A DNA stretch of 64,000 nucleotides, taken from contig UCNG01000011.1 of the NCBI GenBank assembly GCA_900473915.1, forward strand, positions 296,976-360,975, in the 5' to 3' direction. Made by a program: the position numbers and the translations under genes. The notes beneath the pieces are model-generated. The model was not told where the DNA came from. It made no database searches and was given only the letters and a program-made list of their open reading frames with translations. Positions 25,029 to 34,981 of the stretch are shown one piece after another. This DNA comes from Hyphomicrobiales bacterium. GTDB taxonomy: Bacteria; Pseudomonadota; Alphaproteobacteria; Rhizobiales; Rhizobiaceae. Within the stretch, counting starts at the first letter, position 1, and each line of letters starts with the position of its first letter.

Positions 25029-25629
25029 AACTCAGGGTCGCGAAGTGGCGCAGGGTGAAAGTGATCTGGTAAACCAGCGCAACGGCCGCAAAAACCGCAT
25101 GATAGCGCCTGTTGCCCCATAACACGGCGATCAGGCTGAACAGGATGAAGCAGGCAACCTGAATGGGATATTCGATCCCGTAGACCCGATAGTGATCAGC
25201 GCCTTTCAACAGTGTATCGATGAAATCCGCCACATAGACCAGTGCCAGAATACCGAAGAACCACTTGCGCCGGGAAATGAAGTAATCGCGGTAGCCGGTA
25301 TATTCCTCCATGCTGTCGGGAAAAAGCAGCGTGCAGAGCAGGAAATAAAGGCCGGCATAGAAGATCACAAAGAGATATTTCTCGAAGGTCCAGAGCTGAA
25401 TGGTTCGCAAGCCGAACTCGAACCACCAGAAATGGATGACCGAGAGCAGGATGAAACCCACCCATGCCAGATGGACCGGATAAATCCTCTGTTTGCCGGG
25501 ATGCTGGATGAACCGCGCCAATCCCGTCAGAAGGCGGGAAACGCACAAGCCCAGGATCATGCCGATAATGATACGGACATGCCCGAAAGCTTCGGCTGGC
25601 GGCACGCCCGTTGTCAAAGCCGCGTCCAT
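25027..25629 (-). CDS. Multi-pass membrane protein of unknown function
   Basis: The 200-residue protein has about six predicted transmembrane segments (near residues 18-40, 52-70, 82-105, 123-141, 156-172 and 178-195), many aromatic residues (HFWWFEFGLR) and short loops. I do not recognise a family. The stop codon overlaps the end of the dispersed repeat. It is divergent from proC, with 168 bases between them. Confidence 0.7.
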   Translation of the reverse strand: MDAALTTGVPPAEAFGHVRIIIGMILGLCVSRLLTGLARFIQHPGKQRIYPVHLAWVGFILLSVIHFWWFEFGLRTIQLWTFEKYLFVIFYAGLYFLLCTLLFPDSMEEYTGYRDYFISRRKWFFGILALVYVADFIDTLLKGADHYRVYGIEYPIQVACFILFSLIAVLWGNRRYHAVFAAVALVYQITFTLRHFATLS

Positions 25630-25797
25630 TCTTCCCCTCCGAAAATCCAGTCAATTCCCGTTCATACTGCGCGATATAGGCTGATGGATCAATGATTTAA
25701 CCTCAGAAACACGTGGATAGGCCGCATATGCTTGCGCAGTCCGGCGAGGCGGCGCTATACCATGCCCCAAACGAACTCCAAGGGCGGAACGATTACT

Positions 25798-26613
25798 ATG
25801 CATGACACGGTAATTCTGGTTGGTTGCGGCAATATGGGCTTCGCCATGCTCAAGGGCTGGCTCGATAGCGGTATCCTCAAGGCGAAGGACGTTTACGTCG
25901 TGGAGCCGACGGAAGCGCTTCGCGATCGCGCTGCTGGCGCTGGCGTTCATGCCTTTGCCGATGCTGACGCCCTGCCGGGCGATCTGAAGCCGCGCATGGT
26001 TCTCGTGGCCGTCAAGCCGCAGGTCATGGCACAGGTTCTGCCTGCCTATAAGCGTTTTGCACCAGCGGCCACTTTCGTCAGCGTCGCAGCAGGTATTCCG
26101 GTCGCGCTTTTTGAAAGCCAACTCGGTCAGGATGCAGCCGTGCTGCGCTGCATGCCCAACACGCCCGCCGCCATCGGCAAGGGAATGCTCGTCACCTACA
26201 AGAACGCCAATGTGAGCGACGAAGATGAAGCTTTCATCGCCCGCCTGCTTGAAACATCCGGCAAGGTCGTAAGCGTGAACGATGAAGCGCTGATGGATGC
26301 CGTGACTGCCGTTTCAGGTTCCGGCCCGGCCTATGTGTTCCACTTCATCGAGGCGCTGACCGAGGCCGGTGTGACCGCCGGTCTGCCGCGTGAAACGGCG
26401 GCACTGCTTGCCATGCAGACGGTGATGGGCGCAAGCGCTCTGGCCGATGCCAGCACCGACTCGCCGTCAAAATTGCGCGAACAGGTGACAAGCCCGAACG
26501 GCACCACGGCGGCGGCGCTCGACGTGCTGATGGGCGGCGACCGCCTCAAGAAACTGGTTGCGGAAGCCGTGGAAGCTGCCCGCAAGCGTTCGGTGGAACT
26601 GGGCAAGGCTTAA
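25798..26613 (+). CDS. proC: Pyrroline-5-carboxylate reductase
   Basis: The 271-residue enzyme makes proline from pyrroline-5-carboxylate with NAD(P)H. The nucleotide motif VGCGNMGFAMLKGW is at the N-terminus, followed by RCMPNTPAAIGKG and the C-terminal signature AVSGSGPAYVFHFIEAL...LREQVTSPNGTTAAAL. Start 25798 follows AAGGGCGGAA; an in-frame ATG at 25762 would add 12 residues. The stop overlaps the converging ABC ATPase gene by four bases. Confidence 0.93.
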   Translation: MHDTVILVGCGNMGFAMLKGWLDSGILKAKDVYVVEPTEALRDRAAGAGVHAFADADALPGDLKPRMVLVAVKPQVMAQVLPAYKRFAPAATFVSVAAGIPVALFESQLGQDAAVLRCMPNTPAAIGKGMLVTYKNANVSDEDEAFIARLLETSGKVVSVNDEALMDAVTAVSGSGPAYVFHFIEALTEAGVTAGLPRETAALLAMQTVMGASALADASTDSPSKLREQVTSPNGTTAAALDVLMGGDRLKKLVAEAVEAARKRSVELGKA

Positions 26614-27353
26614 ACAAACAGACGCGGCACCGCTTCGATCAGCGCCTTTGTGACAGGCGCTTGCGGTGCCGCCAGCAGCTCCTGCGTCGGGCGGCATTCG
26701 ACAATCTGCCCCCGCTCCATCACCGCGATACGGTCCGCCATTTGTGCCGCAACCGCCAGATCGTGCGTGATGAAGAGATAGGCCGTCCGCTCGGCTTTCT
26801 GTATGTCCCGCAACAGGTTGAGAATGGCGCTGCGCACGGTGACATCGAGCGCCGAAACCGCTTCGTCCAGCACGACCAGCGACGGCTTGGTCGCAAGCGC
26901 GCGTGCAATCGCCACACGCTGGCGCTGCCCGCCGGAAATCTCATGAACGCCGCGCCGCGCAAGCGCCGGATCGAGGCCCACCGTTTGCAGAAGGCTGGCA
27001 ATGTCGCGCTTCAGCCTGTGAATGCGCAGCGGCTCGCTCAGGAGATCATGAAGGCTCGCATGCGGGTTGAAGGCTGAAAGCGGGTCCTGAAACACCATTT
27101 GCATGCGCGCCCGTGCTTTGCGAAGTTCGGCACCGTTGAGCGCCAGCCAGTCGCCGCCTTCAAAGCGGATTGCGCCGCTTTGAAGCGGGTGAAGCCGCAA
27201 AAGTGCACGGGCCAGCGTGGACTTGCCGCTGCCGGATGGCCCCACCAACGCCAGCGTTTCGCCTCGCTCAATCGCGAGGCTGACGCCATCCAGCGCGCGG
27301 GCGTCACCATAGCGCAGGATGAGATCGTCGGCTTTCAGAAGCGGTTCAGCCAT
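26610..27353 (-). CDS. Peptide/nickel-type ABC transporter ATPase (DppF-like)
   Basis: The 247-residue ATPase has Walker A GPSGSGKST, signature SGGQRQRVAIARAL, Walker B LVVLDEAVSALD and switch His in FITHD. It is the last gene of a five-gene importer and energises it together with the other ATPase. It starts at 27353, overlapping the preceding gene by eight bases. The C-terminal zinc-motif extension of full-length DppF is short here. Substrate specificity is set by the binding protein and is not known. Confidence 0.88.
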   Translation of the reverse strand: MAEPLLKADDLILRYGDARALDGVSLAIERGETLALVGPSGSGKSTLARALLRLHPLQSGAIRFEGGDWLALNGAELRKARARMQMVFQDPLSAFNPHASLHDLLSEPLRIHRLKRDIASLLQTVGLDPALARRGVHEISGGQRQRVAIARALATKPSLVVLDEAVSALDVTVRSAILNLLRDIQKAERTAYLFITHDLAVAAQMADRIAVMERGQIVECRPTQELLAAPQAPVTKALIEAVPRLFV

Positions 27354-28101
27354 GGGCCGCCTCCAGCACCGGCACGGCGGCGATAAGCGCTTTTGTATAT
27401 TCCGTTTGCGGGTTCGAGACGATATTTCGTGCCGAGCCGAACTCCACCAGCTTTCCCTGACGGAAAACAGCAATGCGGTCGGCCAGCCCCGACGCCAAAG
27501 CGATGTCGTGGGTGATGAAGATCAGCGTCATTCCGTCTGCACGCACCAGTTCGCGCAGGAGCGAGACGATCTCCTTCTGCACGATGGTGTCAAGCGCGCT
27601 TGTCGGCTCGTCCGCGATCAGCAGGCGCGGGCTGGCGGCAATGGCGAGCGCAATCGCGATGCGCTGTTTCTGCCCGCCGGAAAACTGATGCGGATAGCGT
27701 GCAAAGCTGGCCTCCGGTTGCGGAATATGGACCCGCTGCAAAAGGCTTATTGCTTTGGCTTTTGCCGCCAGCCTGTCGATTTTCGCATGGGCGCGAATAG
27801 TCTCGACAAGCTGCGCGCCGACCGTCATCAGCGGATCGAAGCTTGACGCCGGGTCCTGAAACACGAAGCCTATGTCACGTCCCGGTCGCGGCTTGCCATC
27901 CGCCCAATCCAGTTGACCGGACATGCGCGCATTGCCCGGCAGCAGCGACGCCAAGGCCAGCGCCAGCGTGCTTTTGCCCGAACCACTTTCGCCAATGATC
28001 GCCAGCGTTTCGCCCTGCCCTATATCGAGATTTATATTCTCCAGCGCAGGCTCGCTGCCGTAGGATACGGAGAGGTTTTCAACGTGGACAAGGCTGCTCA
28101 C
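27346..28101 (-). CDS. Peptide/nickel-type ABC transporter ATPase (DppD-like)
   Basis: The 251-residue ATPase has Walker A GESGSGKST, Q-loop FVFQDPASSFDP, signature SGGQKQRIAIALA, Walker B LLIADEPTSALD and FITHD. It is shorter than typical DppD (about 320 residues) because the C-terminal oligopeptide-type extension is missing. It overlaps the upstream permease gene by four bases. It works as a heterodimer with the following ATPase at the inner face of the membrane. Confidence 0.88.
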   Translation of the reverse strand: MSSLVHVENLSVSYGSEPALENINLDIGQGETLAIIGESGSGKSTLALALASLLPGNARMSGQLDWADGKPRPGRDIGFVFQDPASSFDPLMTVGAQLVETIRAHAKIDRLAAKAKAISLLQRVHIPQPEASFARYPHQFSGGQKQRIAIALAIAASPRLLIADEPTSALDTIVQKEIVSLLRELVRADGMTLIFITHDIALASGLADRIAVFRQGKLVEFGSARNIVSNPQTEYTKALIAAVPVLEAAHG

Positions 28102-28928
28102 GACCGCACCTCGCGCCGCGACAGACTATTCGTCAGCCCTTCGCCCGCCAGATAGACGCCGACAACAGTCATTGCCAGCGCCAGCCCCGGCAAAATTGAA
28201 AGCCATGGCGCGGACCGCAGGACCGTGCGCCCTTCGGCGATCATGCCGCCCCAGCTTACGCGGTTGGGATCGCTGAGGCCCAGAAAGGACAAAGCCGCTT
28301 CGATCAATATGGCAGAAGCGACAATGACAGGCGCCAGAGCCAGCACCGGCGGCAGGGCATTGGGCAATATCTGGCGGAAAGCGATTTCCATCGGATGCAT
28401 GCCGATGACGCGGGCCGAGGCCACATAATCGCTTTCGCGGATGGAGAGCACCTGTCCGCGCGTGAGGCGCGCCGCCTGCGTCCAGCTTGAAAGCGCAATC
28501 GCAGCGATCAGCACCGGCAGCGACGGCCCGGCAATGCTGACCAGAGCCAGCGCCAGCAGGAAGCCCGGAACAGTCTGGAAGGCTTCGGTGATGCGCATCA
28601 GCACTTCATCGACGATACCGCCCGCAAAACCGGCCAGCGTTCCGACGATGCTGCCAAGGATGATCGAAGCCAAGGCCGCAGCCAGCCCGACGAGAAGCGA
28701 GGTGCGCGCACCATAGAAAATCCCGGCCAGAACATCGCGTCCAAGCCGGTCTGTTCCGAAAATAAAGTCCATATTTTCAAAAGGTTGCAGCAGCGGTGCT
28801 GAGACAATGCTTAATGGATCGCCGGGAAAGAGGAGAGGTGCCATAAGTGCTGCCAGCACAAGCAGGGCCAGCAGGATTGTGCCCGTTACACCTTCACCCG
28901 TTCTGAAATAACGTTTCGAGTGACTCAT
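28098..28928 (-). CDS. Peptide/nickel-type ABC transporter permease (DppC-like)
   Basis: The 276-residue inner-membrane protein shows the DppC pattern: an N-terminal helix, FGTDRLGRDVLAGIFYGARTSL, then five helices with the EAA-type loop (ASARVIGMHPMEIAFRQILPNALPPVL). GTDRLGRD is a strong family hallmark. It overlaps both neighbours by four bases, so the operon is tightly coupled. Confidence 0.9.
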   Translation of the reverse strand: MSHSKRYFRTGEGVTGTILLALLVLAALMAPLLFPGDPLSIVSAPLLQPFENMDFIFGTDRLGRDVLAGIFYGARTSLLVGLAAALASIILGSIVGTLAGFAGGIVDEVLMRITEAFQTVPGFLLALALVSIAGPSLPVLIAAIALSSWTQAARLTRGQVLSIRESDYVASARVIGMHPMEIAFRQILPNALPPVLALAPVIVASAILIEAALSFLGLSDPNRVSWGGMIAEGRTVLRSAPWLSILPGLALAMTVVGVYLAGEGLTNSLSRREVRS

Positions 28929-29926
28929 GCCCCGCCGCCCCCACGCGCAATGCGCGGATCGAGCCAGAGATAGATCAGGTCAATCAGGAAATTGACCACG
29001 ATCACCATGACGGCGCTGACCAGAATGACGCCGAGCAGAAGTGGCGTATCGCGGCTTGCGACGGCCTCCTGCGCCAGCCGTCCCAGACCCGGCACGGCGA
29101 AGACGCTTTCGATCACCACGCTGCCGCCAAGCATGGATGCCGCCTGCAAGCCCAGCACAGTGACGACTGGCAGAAGTGCGTTGCGCGCGACGTGACGCAG
29201 GACAATGCGCGGATGCGAAATGCCCCTCGCCCGCAAGGCGCGTACGAAATCCATGCGCCATATATCAGCCATGGCGGCACGCATCACTCGGAGATAAAGC
29301 GCCAGATAGATCACCGCCAGCGAGACAACCGGCAGCACCAGATGAACGGCAATGTCGCCAGCCCGCGCCAGCCCGTGCTTGCCGGAGGCGATTGTTTCAA
29401 TGCCGCTCGACGGCAGCCAGCGCAGCCGGATCGAAAACAGGATGACCAGCACAAGCGCCAGCCAGAAACCGGGGATCGCATAAAGAACCAGCGATGCCAC
29501 GGAAAGGAACCGGTCGCGAAAGCTTCCGGGTCTGGCACCGGCAACGATGCCAAGAAGCGAGCCCACGGCAAAAGACAAGGCTGTCGCCGCCCCCATCAGA
29601 AGCAGCGTGTTGGGCAGGCGTTCCAGAATGACGCCCAGAATGGGCCGGTTGAAACTGACGGACCAGCCGAGATTACCCTGCGCAAGCGCGGCCAGATAGG
29701 CCCCGAGCCGGTGCCAGATCGACTGATCCAGCCCCCAGCGCGCCCGCATGTCGGCAATCGTGGCCGCATCGCCGCCGAATGTCACGGCATAGGCGTCAAC
29801 AGCATCGCCCGGCGCGCTTTCCAACATGAAAAAGCAGCCGACAATGACAATCAGTAGCACGATTATGCTGCCGACCAATCGTTTGCGGAAAAGGGCCAGA
29901 ATCTGTTTCACAACGGCAGGATACAA
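28925..29926 (-). CDS. Peptide/nickel-type ABC transporter permease (DppB-like)
   Basis: The 333-residue protein has six predicted helices, the DppB N-terminal segment with PGDAVDAYA and a long periplasmic loop (WGLDQSIWHRLGAYL). The EAA loop is RALRARGISHPRIVLRHVARNALLPVVT. It pairs with the DppC-like permease. The gap to the binding-protein gene is 17 bases. Confidence 0.9.
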   Translation of the reverse strand: MYPAVVKQILALFRKRLVGSIIVLLIVIVGCFFMLESAPGDAVDAYAVTFGGDAATIADMRARWGLDQSIWHRLGAYLAALAQGNLGWSVSFNRPILGVILERLPNTLLLMGAATALSFAVGSLLGIVAGARPGSFRDRFLSVASLVLYAIPGFWLALVLVILFSIRLRWLPSSGIETIASGKHGLARAGDIAVHLVLPVVSLAVIYLALYLRVMRAAMADIWRMDFVRALRARGISHPRIVLRHVARNALLPVVTVLGLQAASMLGGSVVIESVFAVPGLGRLAQEAVASRDTPLLLGVILVSAVMVIVVNFLIDLIYLWLDPRIARGGGGA

Positions 29927-29943
29927 TCAATCCGGGAGGTTCG

Positions 29944-31557
29944 TCACTGTTCCAGCCAGGTATCCGCCCAATTGGAAACAGCCCAGCGCGGATTGTTGGA
30001 AACATTCTTCACCCGGTCGCTGGCAACCGTGATGAAACCCCATTCCGCGACATTGATGAGCGGCAAATCCGCCTCCACCATCTGCTGGAACTGATGATAG
30101 AGCGCCGTGCGCTTTTTCTCATCGATCTCGCGCGCCGCATTGGCGATCAGCGCGTCCAGTTCCCCATTGGCATAGCCACCCTGATTGGAGAACGGCACGC
30201 CTGCCGGTATGCCGCTTTCCACCAGAATTGTCGTCGATATGGCCGGATCGCCGCGATAGACGGTGGGCGCGATGGCCAGATCGAAATCATGGTCGGTATA
30301 AACCGCCTTCTGATGTGCGGCGGAGTCATTATTGACGATGCGCGCATCGATGCCGATGGCGGCAAGCGCCTGCCGCAGATAATCGCCAAACTGTTTCGTT
30401 TCGTTGAAATAGGGGGCGGGAAGCAGCCTGAGCGTGAAGCGCGTGCCGTCCTTGCCCCGCTTGTAACCGGCCTCGTCCAGCAGCGCATTCGCCTTCGCGA
30501 CATCGAACGGATAGGACGGCACGTCATCGGTATAGAACTGGCTGTCATAGCGCGGCACGGGACCGGTCGAGGACTTGGCATAGCCGAGGAAAATCGTCTT
30601 CACCACGAAATCGCGGTCGATGGCATGGGCAATCGCCTGTCGAACCTTCCGGTCTGCCAGTTCCTTGCGACGATGGTTGATCTCGACAACGAGCTGATAA
30701 GTCAGCGCTTCATAGCCCTTGGAGATGACCGTCAGGCCCGGAACTTTCGAGATGCGGTCCAGATCGGCGAGCGGCACGGCAGAAAACGCGGCCAAGTCGA
30801 TTTCTTCCGCCTCCAGCGCGCCAGCCGCTGCCGCCCGATCCGGCAGCACGCGATAGACGATCTCGTCCAGATAAGGCTCGCCCTCGCCCCAATAATCGTC
30901 ATTGCGCGCCAACCGGTAATATTCGCCAGTCTTGTGTTCGGCATATTTGAACGGGCCGGTGCCGACGAGCTTTTCATTGGCCGGATTGGCCATGATGTCA
31001 GTGCCCGCAAAGACGTGCTTCGGCAGCACTGCGGTCAGCGCCGGCAAGGCATTGCGGATAAGCTGGAAGGGCGTCGGTTCGGAGAAATGGAAGATTGCGG
31101 TAAGCTCGTCTGGCGTTTCAACCTTTTCCAGCGCCTTGAACACAACGCGGCCAAGGTTTTGCAGCGGTTTCCAGACTTCCATCGCCGAAAAGGCCACATC
31201 CGCCGATGTAAACGGCTTGCCGTCATGCCATTTGACGCCATCGCGCAGACGGAACGTCGCGGTCAGCCCGTCGGCGGAGCCTTCCCAGCCTGTGGCAAGC
31301 CGCGGCGCGAGACCGTTTTCGCCCTCGAAGGAAGCTTCCGCAAGGGGTTCGATCACCTTGCTTGCGACAAAGAAAACACCGTTGGATGCGACGATGGCCG
31401 GATTGAGATTGCGCGGCTCTGAATCGGCGGCCACGACCAGCCGCCCGCCTTTCTGCGCTTGACCTGCCGCTTTCGACCCTCGCGGCCAAACGGCGACAGC
31501 AGCCAAGGCGGTCGATCCCGCCAGAAAAGCCCTACGCGACAGAACCAGTTGCGCCAT
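29944..31557 (-). CDS. Periplasmic substrate-binding protein, family 5 (DppA/OppA-like)
   Basis: The 537-residue solute-binding protein starts with a twin-arginine-type signal (LSRRAFLAGSTALAAVAVWP), so it is probably exported folded. The SBP_bac_5 fold is shown by a DSEPRNLNPAIVASNG start, the FRLRDGVKWHDGKPFTSADVAFS motif and LADRKVRQAIAHAIDRD. It leads the five-gene operon and sets its specificity, probably for a peptide or opine-like ligand; the ligand cannot be told. Start 31557 is preferred over ATGs at 31593 and 31614 because the signal peptide begins there. Confidence 0.88.
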   Translation of the reverse strand: MAQLVLSRRAFLAGSTALAAVAVWPRGSKAAGQAQKGGRLVVAADSEPRNLNPAIVASNGVFFVASKVIEPLAEASFEGENGLAPRLATGWEGSADGLTATFRLRDGVKWHDGKPFTSADVAFSAMEVWKPLQNLGRVVFKALEKVETPDELTAIFHFSEPTPFQLIRNALPALTAVLPKHVFAGTDIMANPANEKLVGTGPFKYAEHKTGEYYRLARNDDYWGEGEPYLDEIVYRVLPDRAAAAGALEAEEIDLAAFSAVPLADLDRISKVPGLTVISKGYEALTYQLVVEINHRRKELADRKVRQAIAHAIDRDFVVKTIFLGYAKSSTGPVPRYDSQFYTDDVPSYPFDVAKANALLDEAGYKRGKDGTRFTLRLLPAPYFNETKQFGDYLRQALAAIGIDARIVNNDSAAHQKAVYTDHDFDLAIAPTVYRGDPAISTTILVESGIPAGVPFSNQGGYANGELDALIANAAREIDEKKRTALYHQFQQMVEADLPLINVAEWGFITVASDRVKNVSNNPRWAVSNWADTWLEQ

Positions 31558-31980
31558 ATCTCGTGCCCCGCAATTTATGTCAGTTGTTCGCATTTCTATA
31601 CCAGTCACCCGCAAATGACAGGATCAAAATCTGTTACGGTGACAATAAATACCGAAAAACACTTGGCTTTCCGGCATTTGTAACGGTCAAGTAAATATAA
31701 TATTTCAAAGACTGGCTAGCTTAATATTGCAGTAATTCAACCTATGCGTTTGAATTATTTTTCCGACAAAAGCTAAATTAAAGAAAATCCCCTCTTGTCA
31801 AACAGGGGTTCCTCCGTAGATCATGGTTAATTATGTGTTGTCGTATTTCGTGAGTTTCAATTTCTGCACGGCACACATGGACCGATGAAGAGCAATTCAG
31901 GCTCTTGTTCGAAATGCATTTGTACGCTGCCGGTCCATTCCATCCGGCGACAAATGTCCCTGATTGCTGTTTTACCGCGT
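31558..31980. other. Intergenic stretch before a small hypothetical gene
   Basis: This roughly 420-base gap is AT-rich between 31650 and 31860. It probably carries the leftward promoter of the ABC importer operon. I see no convincing gene; short open frames on both strands lack ribosome sites. Confidence 0.5.
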
Positions 31981-32024
31981 ATCTTGTTCCGAAAACCTCT
32001 CACACTTTTCGGGATGCACTCTAA
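31981..32024. repeat. Dispersed repeat of CCGAAAAcc...TTTTCGG type, copy A
   Basis: The 44-base unit reads ATCTTGTTCCGAAAACC then TCACACTTTTCGGGATGC and ends ACTCTAA. CCGAAAA and TTTTCGG form a 7-bp hairpin. An almost identical unit is at 57591-57633. Confidence 0.75.
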
Positions 32025-32056
32025 AACTGAACCACATTGGAAGAGAGGAAACAGAA

Positions 32057-32401
32057 ATGTCCAGTTTGCTGCCCCCGCTTCACGACGGTCACGCACCGAT
32101 CTATCTGCATCATGCATTTCAGGATGCAGTCGATGCCTATGAGGATTGGACGCTCGAAACGACCGAGCCGTCCGTTCAGGTCAATGGCAAGGTGACACGG
32201 ATCAGCGTCGTTTTCCGCCGCCTGTGGAACTGCACCGACATGGTGCCGCGCCACACGCTGGAAGCGCTGAAAGATATCGTTCCGACCGGTATCATTCATG
32301 CCGAACACTGGAAGGAAACGCCTACATTCGCAGAAGCTGCCCGCATCATGCGTGTCGCTCTGGAAAGGCGCAAGGCACGACTGCTCCCGGTCGTGTGCTG
32401 A
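32057..32401 (+). CDS. Conserved-looking small protein of unknown function
   Basis: The 114-residue protein has no signal peptide or membrane helix and mixes helical and short beta segments. Notable features are an acidic centre and a basic C-terminus (MRVALERRKARLLPVVC). AGAGAGGAA precedes the ATG at 32057, and a strong terminator follows the stop, so it is a single-gene transcription unit. No family is recognised. Confidence 0.65.
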   Translation: MSSLLPPLHDGHAPIYLHHAFQDAVDAYEDWTLETTEPSVQVNGKVTRISVVFRRLWNCTDMVPRHTLEALKDIVPTGIIHAEHWKETPTFAEAARIMRVALERRKARLLPVVC

Positions 32402-32420
32402 TTTTCCCGAACAAATAGAA

Positions 32421-32444
32421 ACGGGCGGATTTTCCGCCCGTTTT
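32421..32444 (+). terminator. Terminator after the small hypothetical gene
   Basis: A perfect 9-bp stem (ACGGGCGGA, 32421-32429, against 32433-32441) with a TTT loop is followed by a T run. It may also serve the converging TerB-like gene, which ends at 32471. Confidence 0.88.
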
Positions 32445-32470
32445 GTATGCCAGGATCCAGGAAAGCTGTT

Positions 32471-32893
32471 CTAGACAGCAGGATCGAGCTTGCGAAACCG
32501 CACGCGGGCGCTGCGCTCAATGGCGGCAACGGTCAGTTCATCCAGCGTCCAGCGGTCACGCAGCATCTGGAGGAACTCAAGCTCTTCCTGTTCGACATGC
32601 AGATCGGCGGCGGCCACTTCGACAGCGAGCGCATAGGCCGTATCGTAGAGGCGTTCCGGCAATGCGTCATGCGCGAGATCGAGGATTTTTTCCAGTCCGT
32701 CCTCATCCGCCAGAAGCGCATAGCAATCACTGGCGAGTTTCGGCAGGCGCTCCTTGTCGAACCCCTGAAAGACCGGCAGGCGGGAAACGACATTGCCAAT
32801 GGACGACAGCTCCGCATCGGTCATGGTCGTGTCTGCCGCAGAGGTGGTGATCATGATGTAGACAAGCGCATCCTGCGGCGTGATCTTTTTCAT
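32471..32893 (-). CDS. TerB-like (tellurite resistance) domain protein
   Basis: The 140-residue all-helical protein fits the TerB fold: an N-terminal ALVYIMITTSAADTTMTDAELSSI with the acidic D..M.D.E motif, and a second matching motif (VAAADLHVEQEELEFL). The two motifs may bind a metal. AGGAG precedes the ATG at 32893. Function in this lineage is unknown; a link to tellurite is not implied. It is divergent from lysS. Confidence 0.75.
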   Translation of the reverse strand: MKKITPQDALVYIMITTSAADTTMTDAELSSIGNVVSRLPVFQGFDKERLPKLASDCYALLADEDGLEKILDLAHDALPERLYDTAYALAVEVAAADLHVEQEELEFLQMLRDRWTLDELTVAAIERSARVRFRKLDPAV

Positions 32894-33093
32894 CGGGCTA
32901 CTCCTGTACAACATGATCGGAATCATCATTTCATTGGAATTGACCGGAAAATTAGGAAGCCTCACTCGGTTACGCAAGGAAATTCGGCGCTGACCGTTGA
33001 CGGCACGGGGTTGCCGCGCCATAGAGCAGGAGCGCGCATTTCGCGCATCGTTTTCAAAGATTAAAGCCCTTCACAGGATATCAGGATAAAATC

Positions 33094-34749
33094 ATGACTT
33101 CGCACCGCCTTCCCGAAATCACGCTGACCCCGGAACTGACCGCGGCGGCTGCGGAAGCGAAAGCATGGCCCTTTGAAGAAGCGAAGAAAATCCTCAAGCG
33201 CTATGAGAAGACCGGCCTGCCGGATACGGTGATCTTCGAGACCGGCTATGGCCCCTCCGGCCTGCCGCATATCGGCACCTTCGGCGAAGTGGCGCGCACC
33301 TCGATGGTGCGCCATGCCTTCCGTATTCTTACTGAAGACAAGGTCAAGACACGCCTGATCTGCTTCTCGGACGATCTCGACGGCATGCGCAAGATTCCGG
33401 ACAATGTGCCGGACAGGGCCGCCCTTGAGCCTTATCTGCAAATGCCGCTTTCCGCCGTCCCGAATCCGTTCGGCGGCGATTACAAGAGCTTTGCGGACCA
33501 TAACAACGCCATGCTGTGCCGCTTCCTCGACACTTTCGGCTTCGATTATGAATTTGCCAGCGCGACCGACTATTACAAGTCGGGCAAGTTCGATGCCGTG
33601 CTGCTCAAGGCAGTCGAACGCTATGACGACATCATGAAAGTGATGCTGCCGACACTGGGCGAAGAGCGTCAGGCCACCTACAGCCCGTTCCTGCCGATAT
33701 CGCCCAAGTCCGGTCGCGTGCTTTACGTGCCGATGAAGCGCGTGGATGCCAAGGCTGGCACGATCACCTTTGACGATGAGGACGGCGTTGAGACCACGCT
33801 GTCCGTCACGGGCGGCAATGTGAAGCTGCAATGGAAGCCGGATTTCGGCATGCGCTGGGCAGCGCTCGGCGTCGATTTCGAAATGTTCGGCAAGGACCAT
33901 CAGACGAATGCGGGCGTTTATGACCGCATCTGCGAAATCCTTGGCGGGCGGGCGCCGGAACATTTCGTCTATGAACTGTTCCTCGACCAGCTTGGCCAGA
34001 AGATTTCCAAGTCCAAGGGCAACGGCATTTCCATCGATGAATGGCTGGCCTACGCGCCAACCGAAAGCCTTGCGCTTTACAATTTCCAGAAGCCGAAGAC
34101 CGCCAAGCGGCTCTATTTCGATGTCATCCCGAAGGCGGTGGACGAATATTTCAGCTATCTTTCCGCCTATGAGCGTCAGGAATGGAAGGACCGGCTGAGC
34201 AATCCGGTCTGGCATATCCATTACGGCAATCCGCCAAAGGTGAACCTGCCGGTCACTTTTGCGCTGATGCTCAATCTGGTCAGTGCATCGAATGCCGAAA
34301 ATCCCTCTGTACTGTGGGGCTTCATCTCGCGGCACGTGCCGGGCGTCACGCCGGAAAACAATCCGGAACTCGACGCGCTCGTCGGCTATGCGATCCGTTA
34401 CTTCAACGATTTCGTGAAGCCGACCAAGCAGTTCCGCGCGCCGGACGACGTGGAGCGCGCAGCCCTTGAAGCGCTGGATGCGAAGCTTGCAACCCTGCCT
34501 GCTGGCACCGATGGCAACGAAATCCAGAACGCCATTCTCGACGTTGCCCGCGCCATCGAGCGTTATCAGGATCACAGCAAGAAGAGCCCGGAAGGTGGCC
34601 CCGGCGTTTCGGTTTCCTTCTTCCAGATGCTCTATGAAGTGCTGATCGGTCAGGAACGCGGACCGCGTTTCGGCTCATTCGTCGCGCTTTACGGCATCGA
34701 TGAAACCCGCGCACTGATCAAAAAGGCGCTGGCTGGCGAACTGGCGTAA
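33094..34749 (+). CDS. lysS: Lysyl-tRNA synthetase, class I
   Basis: The 551-residue enzyme charges tRNA-Lys. It is the class I form found in archaea and alphaproteobacteria, not the class II LysS of most bacteria: the HIGH motif is [11 protein letters not shown] (about residues 53-63) and the KMSKS motif is KISKSKGN (about 305). The C-terminal half is a helical anticodon-binding domain. The ATG is preceded by AGGATA. It is a single gene, ended by a strong terminator. Confidence 0.95.
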   Translation: MTSHRLPEITLTPELTAAAAEAKAWPFEEAKKILKRYEKTGLPDTVIFETGYGPSGLPHIGTFGEVARTSMVRHAFRILTEDKVKTRLICFSDDLDGMRKIPDNVPDRAALEPYLQMPLSAVPNPFGGDYKSFADHNNAMLCRFLDTFGFDYEFASATDYYKSGKFDAVLLKAVERYDDIMKVMLPTLGEERQATYSPFLPISPKSGRVLYVPMKRVDAKAGTITFDDEDGVETTLSVTGGNVKLQWKPDFGMRWAALGVDFEMFGKDHQTNAGVYDRICEILGGRAPEHFVYELFLDQLGQKISKSKGNGISIDEWLAYAPTESLALYNFQKPKTAKRLYFDVIPKAVDEYFSYLSAYERQEWKDRLSNPVWHIHYGNPPKVNLPVTFALMLNLVSASNAENPSVLWGFISRHVPGVTPENNPELDALVGYAIRYFNDFVKPTKQFRAPDDVERAALEALDAKLATLPAGTDGNEIQNAILDVARAIERYQDHSKKSPEGGPGVSVSFFQMLYEVLIGQERGPRFGSFVALYGIDETRALIKKALAGELA

Positions 34750-34781
34750 GGCACGCTCTGCCCCTGAGCAATGAAATTAAA

Positions 34782-34815
34782 AATATGGGCGGCTTCGAGC
34801 CGCCCATATTGTTTT
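34782..34815 (+). terminator. Terminator after lysS
   Basis: A perfect 13-bp stem (AATATGGGCGGCT, 34782-34794, against 34798-34810) with loop TCG is followed by GTTTT. It begins 33 bases after the lysS stop. Confidence 0.9.
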
Positions 34816-34924
34816 GCACAGCCTCACCGACGCGCAGAGCGAAGCGTAGCATCATCCTGAGCCTGTCGAAGCACGAGTGTTCAGAAAGCTCAAGCCCGAC
34901 CTTTCGACACGGTGCTTCGCATTT

Positions 34925-34977
34925 GCGAACGCAAAACCGTTTCACACTTTTGGCTCGAAAAAGCTCTAAGTTCTTCT
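34925..34977. repeat. Dispersed repeat of CCGAAAAcc...TTTTCGG type, divergent copy
   Basis: GCAAAACCGTTTCACACTTTTGGCTCGAAAAAGCTCTAAG keeps the core and the terminal GCTCTAA of the dispersed family. It lies just before the stop of the nuclease-like gene. The preceding 34855-34920 (with CCTGAGCCTGTCGAAGCACGAG) is also repeat-like. Confidence 0.55.
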
Positions 34978-34981
34978 CGTT

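Noticed and set aside
33061-34575. 504-residue minus-strand frame over lysS
   Set aside because: Antisense to a strongly conserved synthetase; residue content is typical of a shadow frame.
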